Shown here: in pieces, positions 6,985 through 13,642 of the stretch
Position numbering within the stretch: position 1 is the stretch's first letter
Layout: every line of letters begins with the position of its first letter
NCBI GenBank assembly: GCA_002339265.1
Contig: DDKG01000291.1
Coordinates: 19,016 to 36,075, forward strand
DNA: 17,060 bases
DNA from: Massilia sp. UBA2604
GTDB taxonomy: Bacteria > Pseudomonadota > Gammaproteobacteria > Burkholderiales > Burkholderiaceae_D
Direction: 5' to 3'
The notes under the pieces: generated by a model
Databases searched by the model: none
What the model was told of the DNA's origin: nothing
Seen by the model: the letters and a program-made list of their open reading frames with translations, nothing else
Made by a program: the position numbers and the translations under genes

Positions 6985-9243
6985 ATGAAATTTCGTTTCC
7001 CCATCGTCATCATTGACGAGGACTTCCGCTCGGAGAACACCTCCGGTCTCGGCATTCGCGCCCTGGCGGCCGCGATGGAACAGGAAGGCATGGAGGTCGT
7101 CGGTGTGACCAGCTATGGCGACCTGTCCCAGTTCGCCCAGCAGCAATCGCGCGCATCGGCCTTCGTCCTGTCGATCGACGACGAGGAATTCGGCGGCGGC
7201 TCGCTCGAAGAGACCGATTTCGCACTGACCGGCCTGCGCGCCTTCGTCAAGGAAATCCGTCACAAGAACGCCAATATCCCGATCTATATCTACGGCGAGA
7301 CGCGCACCAGCCGCCACATCCCGAACGACATCCTGAAGGAGCTGCACGGCTTCATCCACATGTTCGAGGACACCCCGGAATTCGTGGCGCGCCACATCAT
7401 CCGTGAGGCCAAGGCCTACCTCGACAGCCTGGCGCCGCCGTTCTTCCGCGCGCTGGTCAACTACGCCTACGACGGTTCGTATTCGTGGCACTGCCCGGGC
7501 CACTCGGGCGGCGTGGCTTTCCTGAAGTCCCCCATCGGCCAGATGTTCCACCAGTTCTTCGGCGAGAATATGCTGCGCGCCGACGTCTGCAACGCGGTCG
7601 AAGAACTCGGCCAGCTGCTCGACCACACCGGCCCGGTGGCCAAGTCCGAGCGCAACGCCGCGCGCATCTACAGCGCCGACCACTGCTACTTCGTGACCAA
7701 CGGCACCTCGACCTCGAACAAGATGGTGTGGCACTCGACCGTGGCCCCCGGCGACATCGTCGTCGTGGACCGCAACTGCCACAAATCGATCCTGCACTCG
7801 ATCATCATGTGCGGCGCGATCCCCGTGTTCCTGATGCCGACCCGGAATCACCTGGGCATCATCGGGCCGATCCCGCTCGAGGAATTCACGCCCGAGTCGA
7901 TCGCCCGCAAGATCGAAGCCAATCCGTTCGCGCGCGACGCGGTGAACAAGAAGCCGCGCATCCTCACCATCACCCAGTCGACCTACGACGGCGTGGTGTA
8001 CAACGTCGAGACCCTGCGCGAAATGCTGGACGGGAAGATCGACACCCTGCACTTCGACGAAGCCTGGCTGCCGCACGCAACCTTCCACGACTTCTACAAG
8101 AACATGCACGCGATCGGCCAGGATCGCCCGCGCGCCAAGGAGTCGATGATCTTCTCGACCCAGTCGACCCACAAACTGCTGGCCGGCCTGTCGCAGGCAT
8201 CGCAGGTGCTGGTGCGCGAATCCGAATCGGTCAAGCTCGACCAGGACGCCTTCAACGAGGCTTACCTGATGCACACCTCGACCTCGCCGCAGTACTCGAT
8301 CATTGCCTCGTGCGACGTCGCCGCCGCGATGATGGAAGCGCCGGGCGGCACCGCCCTGGTCGAGGAATCGATCCTGGAAGCGCTGGACTTCCGCCGCGCG
8401 ATGAAGAAGGTCGACGAGGACTTCGGCGACGACTGGTGGTTCCAGGTCTGGGGACCGGACAAGTTTTCGGAAGAAGGCATCGGCACCCAGGACGACTGGA
8501 TGATCCGCGCCGAAGAGAACTGGCACGGCTTCGGCAAGCTGGCGCCGGGCTTCAATATGCTCGACCCGATCAAGGCCACCATCGTGACCCCGGGCCTGGA
8601 TCTGTCGGGCCAGTTCGGCGACACCGGCATCCCGGCCTCGATCGTCACCAAGTACCTGGCCGAGCACGGCGTCATCATCGAGAAGTGCGGCCTGTACTCG
8701 TTCTTCATCATGTTCACCATCGGTATCACCAAGGGCCGCTGGAACACGCTGGTGACGGCGCTGCAGCAGTTCAAGGACGACTACGACCGCAACCAGCCGA
8801 TGTGGCGCGTGATGCCGCAGTTCGCCTCGGCGAATCCGCGCTACGAAACGCGTGGCCTGCGCGACCTGTGCACCGAGATCCACACCTTCTACAAGTCGCG
8901 CGATGTGGCGCGCCTGACGACCGAGATGTACCTGTCGGACATGGTACCGGCCATGAAGCCGTCGGACGCCTTCGCCAATATGGCGCACCGGAGAATCGAG
9001 CGCGTCGCGATCGACGAGCTGGAAGGCCGCATCACGGCGATCCTGCTGACGCCTTACCCGCCGGGCATCCCGCTGCTGATCCCGGGCGAGCGCTTCAACA
9101 AGACCATCGTCGACTACCTGCGTTTCGCGCGCGACTTCAACGAGCGCTTCCCGGGCTTCGAGACCGACGTCCATGGCCTGGTCAAGCGCGAAGTCGACGG
9201 CAAGCGCGGCTACTTCGTCGATTGCGTGATGCAGGACGCGTAA
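6985..9243 (+). CDS. Arginine/lysine/ornithine decarboxylase (PLP, acid-resistance type)
   Basis: This 752-residue member of the large bacterial Orn/Lys/Arg decarboxylase family releases CO2 from a basic amino acid to give a polyamine or diamine. The N-terminal wing domain covers about 1-130. The PLP domain carries SYSWHCPGHSGG, GTSTSNK, the cofactor-stacking His266 in DRNCHKS, Asp358 in LHFDEAW and the Schiff-base Lys397 in STQSTHKLLAG. The C-terminal domain has PYPPGIPLLIPGE and GFETDVHG. Length is close to AdiA and to Pseudomonas LdcA (both about 750 aa). Some middle-region motifs recall arginine decarboxylase and some C-terminal ones recall lysine decarboxylase, so I leave the substrate open. 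No amino acid/polyamine antiporter gene is adjacent, unlike the adi and cad operons. It has its own promoter and terminator, so it is probably monocistronic. Confidence 0.93.
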   Translation: MKFRFPIVIIDEDFRSENTSGLGIRALAAAMEQEGMEVVGVTSYGDLSQFAQQQSRASAFVLSIDDEEFGGGSLEETDFALTGLRAFVKEIRHKNANIPIYIYGETRTSRHIPNDILKELHGFIHMFEDTPEFVARHIIREAKAYLDSLAPPFFRALVNYAYDGSYSWHCPGHSGGVAFLKSPIGQMFHQFFGENMLRADVCNAVEELGQLLDHTGPVAKSERNAARIYSADHCYFVTNGTSTSNKMVWHSTVAPGDIVVVDRNCHKSILHSIIMCGAIPVFLMPTRNHLGIIGPIPLEEFTPESIARKIEANPFARDAVNKKPRILTITQSTYDGVVYNVETLREMLDGKIDTLHFDEAWLPHATFHDFYKNMHAIGQDRPRAKESMIFSTQSTHKLLAGLSQASQVLVRESESVKLDQDAFNEAYLMHTSTSPQYSIIASCDVAAAMMEAPGGTALVEESILEALDFRRAMKKVDEDFGDDWWFQVWGPDKFSEEGIGTQDDWMIRAEENWHGFGKLAPGFNMLDPIKATIVTPGLDLSGQFGDTGIPASIVTKYLAEHGVIIEKCGLYSFFIMFTIGITKGRWNTLVTALQQFKDDYDRNQPMWRVMPQFASANPRYETRGLRDLCTEIHTFYKSRDVARLTTEMYLSDMVPAMKPSDAFANMAHRRIERVAIDELEGRITAILLTPYPPGIPLLIPGERFNKTIVDYLRFARDFNERFPGFETDVHGLVKREVDGKRGYFVDCVMQDA

Positions 9244-9274
9244 CACCCGAGGCCGGGCCTCTGCCCGCCGAGAG

Positions 9275-9304
9275 AGGCCCGGATCGAATCCGGGCCTTTT
9301 TTTT
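9275..9304 (+). terminator. Strong intrinsic terminator of the decarboxylase gene
   Basis: AGGCCCGGAT (9275-9284) and ATCCGGGCCT (9288-9297) form a perfect 10-bp stem with a 3-nt loop, followed by an uninterrupted run of eight T (9297-9304). It lies 32 bp after the stop codon and ends only 18 bp before the sigma-factor ATG. Confidence 0.93.
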
Positions 9305-9308
9305 GGCG

Positions 9309-9314
9309 TATCAT
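9309..9314 (+). promoter_or_regulatory. Possible -10 element for the ECF41 gene, implying a leaderless mRNA
   Basis: TATCAT (9309-9314) ends 8 nt before the ATG at 9323, so transcription from it would start at or next to the start codon. A matching -35 would fall within the terminator hairpin, and I see neither TTGACA nor the ECF41-type TGTCACA there. No Shine-Dalgarno precedes the ATG. Confidence 0.3.
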
Positions 9315-9322
9315 CGCAGTCC

Positions 9323-10213
9323 ATGAACGCCATCGACTTCGATTCCGCCTCTTTCTTCATTGCGCGCCGCCCGCGCCTGCAGCGCATCGCCTACCGCATG
9401 CTCGGCTCGGTGGCCGAGGCCGAGGACGTGGTGCAGGATGCCTGGCTGCGCTGGCACGGCGCCGACCAGGATGCCGTGCGCGAACCGGAAGGCTTCCTGG
9501 TGCGCACAGTGACGCGCCTGTGCCTGGACGTGCTCAAGTCGGCGCGCGTCAAGCGCGAGGAATACATCGGCCCCTGGCTGCCGGAACCCTTCATCGATCC
9601 GGCCGGGGATGAAGCGGACGACATCACCCTGCCCCTGATGCTGGCGATGGAACGCCTGTCGCCGCTGGAGCGCGCCGCCTTTTTGCTGCACGACGTGTTC
9701 GACATGGAATTCGACGAGGTGGCCGCGGCGATCGGGCGCGAGCCGGCGGCCTGCCGCCAGCTGGCCAGCCGCGCGCGCGCCCACCTGGCCGGCGCGCGGC
9801 CGCGGTTCCCGGTGGCCTCAGCGCGCCAGCAGGAGATCGCCGCCGCCTTCTTCGCCGCATCGCGCAGCGGCGACGTGGCCCAGCTCACCCAACTGCTGTC
9901 GAGCGACGTGGTGTTCTATGGGGACGGCGGCGGCAAGCGTCCGGCCGCGATGAACCCGATCTTCGGGCAAGAGAAGGTGCTGCGCTTCCTGCTGGCGCAG
10001 AAGGTGAAGGCGGCCTGGGATGCGGCCGAGCTGCTGGCGTCGCCCAGCATCGACGGCCTGCCGGGGCGGATCACGCTCGAACCCGACGCGATGCTGCAGA
10101 CGATGGCGCTCGAGATCGACGACGGGCGCGTCAAGGCGATCTACGTGATGCGCAATCCCGACAAACTGGGACATCTGGCGCACCCGGGACAGCGGGCGCG
10201 CCAGGAAAACTGA
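9323..10213 (+). CDS. ECF41-family RNA polymerase sigma factor with C-terminal SnoaL-like domain
   Basis: This 296-residue protein is longer than ordinary ECF sigma factors (about 180-200 aa). Sigma region 2 is at about 10-75 (MLGSVAEAEDVVQDAWLRW) and region 4 at about 105-155 (RLSPLERAAFLLHDVFDMEFDE, then a helix-turn-helix). A SnoaL/NTF2-like domain follows from about 165. Three signature motifs of the ECF41 group are all present: WLPEP (85-89) in the linker, DGGGK (201-205) and NPDKL (278-282) in the C-terminal domain. In studied members the C-terminal extension acts as a built-in regulator in place of a separate anti-sigma factor. ECF41 genes normally sit beside a COE gene (carboxymuconolactone decarboxylase, oxidoreductase or epimerase). 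None is adjacent here: upstream is a decarboxylase, and dcd converges 19 bp downstream. Confidence 0.93.
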   Translation: MNAIDFDSASFFIARRPRLQRIAYRMLGSVAEAEDVVQDAWLRWHGADQDAVREPEGFLVRTVTRLCLDVLKSARVKREEYIGPWLPEPFIDPAGDEADDITLPLMLAMERLSPLERAAFLLHDVFDMEFDEVAAAIGREPAACRQLASRARAHLAGARPRFPVASARQQEIAAAFFAASRSGDVAQLTQLLSSDVVFYGDGGGKRPAAMNPIFGQEKVLRFLLAQKVKAAWDAAELLASPSIDGLPGRITLEPDAMLQTMALEIDDGRVKAIYVMRNPDKLGHLAHPGQRARQEN

Positions 10214-10232
10214 AGGTCGAGCAGAGAAGCGG

Positions 10233-10799
10233 TCAGGTCTTCGGCAGGGTCACGCCGTGCTGGCCCTGGTACTTGCCGCCACGGTCCTTGTACGAGGTCT
10301 CGCAGACTTCGTCGCTTTCGAAGAACAGCACCTGGGCGCAGCCTTCGCCGGCGTAGATCTTGGCCGGCAGCGGGGTGGTGTTCGAGAACTCCAGGGTCAC
10401 GTAGCCTTCCCATTCCGGCTCGAACGGCGTCACGTTGACGATGATGCCGCAGCGCGCATAGGTCGACTTGCCCAGGCAGACGGTCAGCACGTTGCGCGGG
10501 ATGCGGAAGTATTCGATGGTGCGCGCCAGCGCGAACGAGTTCGGCGGGATGATGCAGACGTCGCTCTTGACGTCGACGAAGGAGTTCGAATCGAAGTTCT
10601 TCGGGTCGACAATGGTGCTGTTGATGTTGGTGAACACCTTGAATTCGTCGGCGCAGCGGATGTCGTAGCCGTACGACGAGGTGCCGAAGGAGATGATGCG
10701 GCGGCCGTCCTGCTCCCGGACCTGCTTCGGCTCGAACGGCTCGATCATGCCGGTGCTTTCCGCCATGCGGCGGATCCATTTGTCGCTCTTGATAGTCAT
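10233..10799 (-). CDS. dcd: dCTP deaminase
   Basis: This 188-residue cytoplasmic enzyme of the trimeric dUTPase-like fold converts dCTP to dUTP, which feeds dUMP to ThyA. Motifs are the N-terminal [21 protein letters not shown], the nucleotide/phosphate-binding GKSTYARCG (Ser112, Arg116), the catalytic glutamate in YVTLEFSN (Glu137), and [10 protein letters not shown]. Length matches bacterial Dcd (about 190 aa). I chose the ATG at 10799 over longer in-frame starts because it gives the conserved N-terminus; only a weak purine-rich site (GGAAA) precedes it. It is convergent with the ECF41 gene (19 bp between stops). Together with thyA and folA, the window holds three steps of the dTMP pathway, though in separate transcription units. 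Confidence 0.97.
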   Translation of the reverse strand: MTIKSDKWIRRMAESTGMIEPFEPKQVREQDGRRIISFGTSSYGYDIRCADEFKVFTNINSTIVDPKNFDSNSFVDVKSDVCIIPPNSFALARTIEYFRIPRNVLTVCLGKSTYARCGIIVNVTPFEPEWEGYVTLEFSNTTPLPAKIYAGEGCAQVLFFESDEVCETSYKDRGGKYQGQHGVTLPKT

Positions 10800-10830
10800 T
10801 ATTGGTTTCCAGCAGGGAGAAAATCCCGCG

Positions 10831-10836
10831 ATTTTA
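10831..10836 (-). promoter_or_regulatory. Putative -10 of dcd
   Basis: On the minus strand this reads TAAAAT, ending about 31 nt before the dcd ATG; the predicted leader is about 25 nt. No convincing -35 is visible. A short inverted repeat GGGA-N5-TCCC (10815-10827) lies just downstream, near the predicted start of transcription. Confidence 0.35.
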
Positions 10837-10914
10837 CGCGAAATGGCGGCGCTGGTGCGGGTACTGGCCCATGCGCCTGGAATATTTGATTGCGGCGCGG
10901 CGAGATTCTGAATA

Positions 10915-10937
10915 CCATAAGTCAATACACCTTATGG
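10915..10937 (+). promoter_or_regulatory. Hairpin overlapping the ribosome binding site of the small lipoprotein gene
   Basis: CCATAAG (10915-10921) pairs perfectly with CTTATGG (10931-10937) around a 9-nt loop. The 3' arm includes the first two bases of the Shine-Dalgarno GGAG (10936-10939), which lies 5 nt before the ATG at 10945. The stem is AT-rich and could open with temperature or protein binding. As DNA it could equally be an operator dyad. Confidence 0.4.
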
Positions 10938-10944
10938 AGTCCCC

Positions 10945-11196
10945 ATGTCGCACCTGTCCAAGGCCCTGATCGGCGCCGCCGTACTCACCCTCGCTGCCTG
11001 CACCACCGCACCTACCAGCGAGCAGCCCACGGCGCCCGCCGCAGCGGCGCCCACCCTCGCATCCAAGGCCGACGACGAAACCATGACCGGCTCGCGGATT
11101 CGCAAAAAGGGCAGCGGCGACCGCACCGTGCACACCGTCGGCGCGCGCGACGCCCGCGATTCCTTCGACAACATGTCGAAGCCTTTGGACCGCTAG
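10945..11196 (+). CDS. Small predicted lipoprotein of unknown function
   Basis: This 83-residue protein starts at an ATG with a good Shine-Dalgarno (GGAG, 5-nt spacer). The N-terminus is a lipoprotein signal: SK, a hydrophobic core (about 7-16) and a lipobox LAAC with Cys19. Residue 20 is Thr, so outer-membrane sorting is plausible. After an Ala/Pro/Thr-rich spacer (20-40), the C-terminal half is charged (GSRIRKKGSGDRTVHTVGA) and contains no domain I recognise. It is divergent from dcd and convergent with the alpha/beta hydrolase gene, with only 4 bp between the two stop codons. Signal sequence and codon use argue that it is a real gene; function is unknown. Confidence 0.75.
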   Translation: MSHLSKALIGAAVLTLAACTTAPTSEQPTAPAAAAPTLASKADDETMTGSRIRKKGSGDRTVHTVGARDARDSFDNMSKPLDR

Positions 11197-11203
11197 CAAG
11201 CTA
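11192..11203. repeat. Small palindrome holding the two opposing stop codons
   Basis: CTAGC-AA-GCTAG lies within 11192-11204. The lipoprotein TAG (11194-11196) is in the left arm, and the hydrolase stop (TAG on the minus strand, 11201-11203) is in the right arm. No T-run follows on either strand, so terminator activity is doubtful. Confidence 0.35.
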
Positions 11204-12007
11204 GGGCCGCGAGGGCGCGGCCAGCAGGCGCTTGACCATCGCGTGCGCCAGGCGCGCCGTTTCCTGCGGTTTTTCCAGCGGATACAGGTGGCCGCCTTCG
11301 ATCATGACCAGGTTTTCGCCCACCAGCCTGCGGGTCGCATCCATGCCGGCCTGGCGCATCTCTTCCGAGCGAGTGCCGGCGATGAAGCCGACCGGCACCG
11401 GGAACGGTTCGCGCAGCACGCTATCCATATGGTGCGGGAGCGTCTGGTAGATCGCCGATTCCACGTCGCGCCGGAAGCGCAGGGTCACGCCGTCCGGATG
11501 CGGCGCCAGGCCGTGCTCCAGGTAGTCGTCGAGCGCCCCCGGGGCCCAGGCCTGGAAGATCGGCTTGGCGTTGAAGTGCTGGAAGGCGGCTTCGCGGCTG
11601 GGCCACAGCTCGCGGCGCTTGCGGGCGAAGCGCGCCGGCGACAGGCGTTCGCCCCAGCCGGCCAGTTTGGCCAGGCGCCAGCCCAGCGCGCGCCAGCCCG
11701 CCACCACCGGCGAATCGAGCATCACCACGCAGCGCGCCAGCTCGGGGCGGCGCTTCGCCGCCAGCATGCACAGCATCCCGCCCAGCGAATGGCCGACCAG
11801 GATCGCCGGCTGGCCGTAGCCTTCCAGGTGCTCGACCAGTTCGTCGACCAGCGCGCCCCAGCCGTCGCCCACCGGATGGCGCGGATCGTGGCCATGCATG
11901 TCCAGGGTGCGCACGTCGTAGTGCTCGCGCAGCTGCGCCAGCAGGCGGTTGTAGGTGCCGGCCGGGTAGCTGTTGCCATGGGCGAAATGAAGCAGGGGTC
12001 TGGACAT
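11201..12007 (-). CDS. Alpha/beta-fold hydrolase
   Basis: This 268-residue protein shows the oxyanion-hole motif HGN (10-12), the nucleophile elbow GHSLGG (72-77, Ser74) and a late histidine in EGGHLYP (His240), which completes a serine-hydrolase pattern. The acid is less obvious; the usual Asp after strand 6 is replaced around GTRSEE (211-216), where Glu215 or Glu216 may serve. No signal peptide is present, so it is probably cytoplasmic. The substrate is unknown. It lies 66 bp downstream of the intradiol dioxygenase gene on the same strand and could be a third gene of that operon. A possible -10 (TACAAT on the minus strand, 12040-12045) suggests it may also have its own promoter. No Shine-Dalgarno is visible before the ATG. 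Confidence 0.88.
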   Translation of the reverse strand: MSRPLLHFAHGNSYPAGTYNRLLAQLREHYDVRTLDMHGHDPRHPVGDGWGALVDELVEHLEGYGQPAILVGHSLGGMLCMLAAKRRPELARCVVMLDSPVVAGWRALGWRLAKLAGWGERLSPARFARKRRELWPSREAAFQHFNAKPIFQAWAPGALDDYLEHGLAPHPDGVTLRFRRDVESAIYQTLPHHMDSVLREPFPVPVGFIAGTRSEEMRQAGMDATRRLVGENLVMIEGGHLYPLEKPQETARLAHAMVKRLLAAPSRP

Positions 12008-12039
12008 GGGACGTGCGCGATCGAATGCAGGAGCGCCCC

Positions 12040-12045
12040 ATTGTA
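12040..12045 (-). promoter_or_regulatory. Possible -10 of the alpha/beta hydrolase gene
   Basis: TACAAT on the minus strand lies in the 66-bp gap after the dioxygenase gene and would give a leader of about 26 nt. No matching -35 is visible. Confidence 0.3.
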
Positions 12046-12073
12046 ATGTCCAGCACCGCAGCGTGGTCCGCCT

Positions 12074-12979
12074 TTAGAAGTAAACGCCTACAAGCAGCTC
12101 GGCGGTATAGCCCTGGACCGCATTGCCTGTTACGCTCGCCATCTGCAGCGCCGTGCCGTCGCTGAAGACATTATCGGACGCATAGCTGATGCGCGCCAGG
12201 TTGCGCACGCTGCTGGCGTAGCCGCTGCTGGCATAGGCTTCGTCGAGCGTCGCCGACGGGAAGGCGAACTGCGAGGTCTTGATCCGGTTCGACGCGCTGT
12301 TCGCCTTGGCCAGGCTTGGATAGACTTCGAAGTGCACGTGCGGCATGCGGCCGTCGTAGCAGCCCGGGAAGATGGTCGTGAACGTGACCCAGCCGTCGCT
12401 GTCGGCCTCCTGCACGCCGCGCAGGTAGTTCTCGTCCCCGATGCCACTCGAGTACATCGAGTAGCCGCCTTCGCGGGTGCAATGCCACAGGTAGACGGCC
12501 GCCCCGCCCGCCGCGGCGCAGCCCTGGGCCACGTTCTCGATCTTCAGGCGGATGACCAGCGGCACACCCTGGGCCACGCCGCTGGCGCCGCCCACGCTGG
12601 CGCGGATATCGCCGCGCACGATGCCGGACAGGGTCAGGGCATTGGCCACGCCGTTGGCGTTGCGGTTGGTGCCGTCGCCCGGATAGGGGCCGCCGGTCTC
12701 CTCGGGGATCACGGAACAGGCGGCGCTTCCTCCCGCCGTAGCGCCACCCGTGCCGCTGCCGGTCGTGGTGGTCGAGGTCGAGATGCCGTAGCCATCGTCC
12801 ACGCTGCCGCCGCAACCGGCCAGCGGCATGGCGGCCGCGCCCAGGCCCAGGCCCAGCCAGCGCAGCGACTGGCGGCGCGTGGCCGGGCGCGCCAGCAGGC
12901 GCGCAAGGTCGGCGATGAGACCTTCATGATGATCGTCATGGTGGCCGTGCGCGCCCGGGAGGATTGCCGGCACGTTCAT
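12074..12979 (-). CDS. Exported intradiol ring-cleavage dioxygenase (predicted Tat lipoprotein)
   Basis: This 301-residue member of the catechol/protocatechuate dioxygenase superfamily would use non-haem Fe(III) to open a catechol-type ring between its hydroxyls. The four expected iron ligands can be placed: Tyr173 (WHCTREGGYS), Tyr208 (GCYDGR), and His214 and His216 (MPHVHFEV). The N-terminus is unusual for a catabolic enzyme: a His/Asp-rich segment (HGHHDDHH, 11-18), a twin-arginine motif (TRRQSLRWLG, Arg35-Arg36), a hydrophobic stretch and a lipobox LAGC (Cys56). A Thr/Gly/Ser-rich linker (66-87) precedes the catalytic domain. I infer export by Tat and anchoring as a lipoprotein. ATG 12979 has AGGAGG 7 nt upstream and overlaps the stop of the Spy/CpxP-like gene (ATGA), so the two are co-translated. 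Proteins of this exported type are known as a group, but their substrates are mostly undefined. Confidence 0.9.
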   Translation of the reverse strand: MNVPAILPGAHGHHDDHHEGLIADLARLLARPATRRQSLRWLGLGLGAAAMPLAGCGGSVDDGYGISTSTTTTGSGTGGATAGGSAACSVIPEETGGPYPGDGTNRNANGVANALTLSGIVRGDIRASVGGASGVAQGVPLVIRLKIENVAQGCAAAGGAAVYLWHCTREGGYSMYSSGIGDENYLRGVQEADSDGWVTFTTIFPGCYDGRMPHVHFEVYPSLAKANSASNRIKTSQFAFPSATLDEAYASSGYASSVRNLARISYASDNVFSDGTALQMASVTGNAVQGYTAELLVGVYF

Positions 12980-13515
12980 TTGCCCGCCTCCTGCTTGGGC
13001 CGCGCGGCCTTCCTGTCGGCCCTGCCCTTGCTGCGGCCTTCGACGCGCGGCCGGTCGAGCTGCGCGCGCTGCTCTGGTGTGAGCAGCGCCTTGATCTGGG
13101 CGTCGGTCTGCAGGCGTAGCAATTCCTGGTCGGCGATCGCCTGGCCCAGGGCCTGGGCGCTGGCGGAGGCGCGCGCCTCGTCGAGCTGCGGCGCCCGCGC
13201 CAGTTCATCCAGCGCCTGGCCGGCCTTGCGCTCGGCCTTCTCGAGTTCGCGCCACTTGGGTGCTTGCGCGTGCAGGATGGCGAACACGCGGTCCTGCTGC
13301 GCCTCGCTCAGCGCGAGACCGCGCAGGAATGGCGGACCGGCATGCAGGCCGGGGCCGAATGCCGGACGCGGTGGACCGAACGGGCCATCCCCTTGTTCGA
13401 TGCCGGGGCCGTCGGCGGGCGGCATCGCTTGCGCAAGGACGGCGGGAGCGGCCAGCAGGCAGGTGGACAGGAGCGCGGCCGCGCGCAGGGTGGAAAGTGT
13501 GGTGTGCAGGGTCAT
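12976..13515 (-). CDS. Spy/CpxP-like periplasmic protein
   Basis: This 179-residue protein has a Sec signal peptide (hydrophobic core about 10-27, cleavage likely after AVLA or AQA), then a Pro/Gly-rich segment (32-63). An all-helical region carries the two LTxxQ-type motifs LSEAQQ and LTPEQR that mark the Spy/CpxP family. The tail is strongly basic. Spy and CpxP are ATP-independent periplasmic chaperones; CpxP also restrains the CpxA sensor. Divergent placement next to cpxRA is the classic cpxP arrangement, so a CpxP-like feedback role is likely but not proven. GGAGGA lies 6 nt before ATG 13515. The related heavy-metal-sensor/resistance group (CnrR/ZraP-like) is the main alternative. Confidence 0.82.
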   Translation of the reverse strand: MTLHTTLSTLRAAALLSTCLLAAPAVLAQAMPPADGPGIEQGDGPFGPPRPAFGPGLHAGPPFLRGLALSEAQQDRVFAILHAQAPKWRELEKAERKAGQALDELARAPQLDEARASASAQALGQAIADQELLRLQTDAQIKALLTPEQRAQLDRPRVEGRSKGRADRKAARPKQEAGK

Positions 13516-13562
13516 CGTGGATCCTCCGGTAGTTTGGAGCGGCCATTGTGTGGCGGGCAGGT

Positions 13563-13597
13563 GTAAAACGCGCCTAAGGGACGTAAATCCGGGTAAA
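13563..13597 (+). promoter_or_regulatory. CpxR-box array: three GTAAA half-sites in helical phase
   Basis: GTAAA occurs at 13563-13567, 13583-13587 and 13593-13597. The last two form GTAAA-N5-GTAAA, which matches the published E. coli CpxR consensus (GTAAA, 4-8 nt, GTAAA). The start-to-start distances are 20 and 10 bp, so all three face the same side of the helix. At the missing 10-bp register (13573) the sequence is a degenerate CCTAA. Confidence 0.7.
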
Positions 13598-13636
13598 GCC
13601 GCGCCCTGCGGAAAAGACCTCGGCGCGCGACTGCGT

Positions 13637-13642
13637 TATCCT
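13637..13642 (+). promoter_or_regulatory. Possible -10 of cpxR, implying a very short or absent leader
   Basis: TATCCT (13637-13642) ends 6 nt before the cpxR ATG. A start 6-7 nt downstream would coincide with the ATG. No Shine-Dalgarno is present, which is consistent with a leaderless message but does not prove it. Confidence 0.3.

Noticed and set aside
6898..9387. An 829-codon open frame on the minus strand, antisense to the decarboxylase
   Set aside because: Same codon-bias shadow: it runs across the terminator and promoter of neighbouring genes and encodes no recognisable domain.
10815..10827. GGGA-N5-TCCC dyad in the dcd leader as an operator
   Set aside because: The stem is only 4 bp; expected often by chance.
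10257..10889. A 210-codon plus-strand frame over dcd
   Set aside because: It is antisense to the well-conserved dcd and its translation is repetitive Val/Ala/Asp/Arg sequence without motifs.
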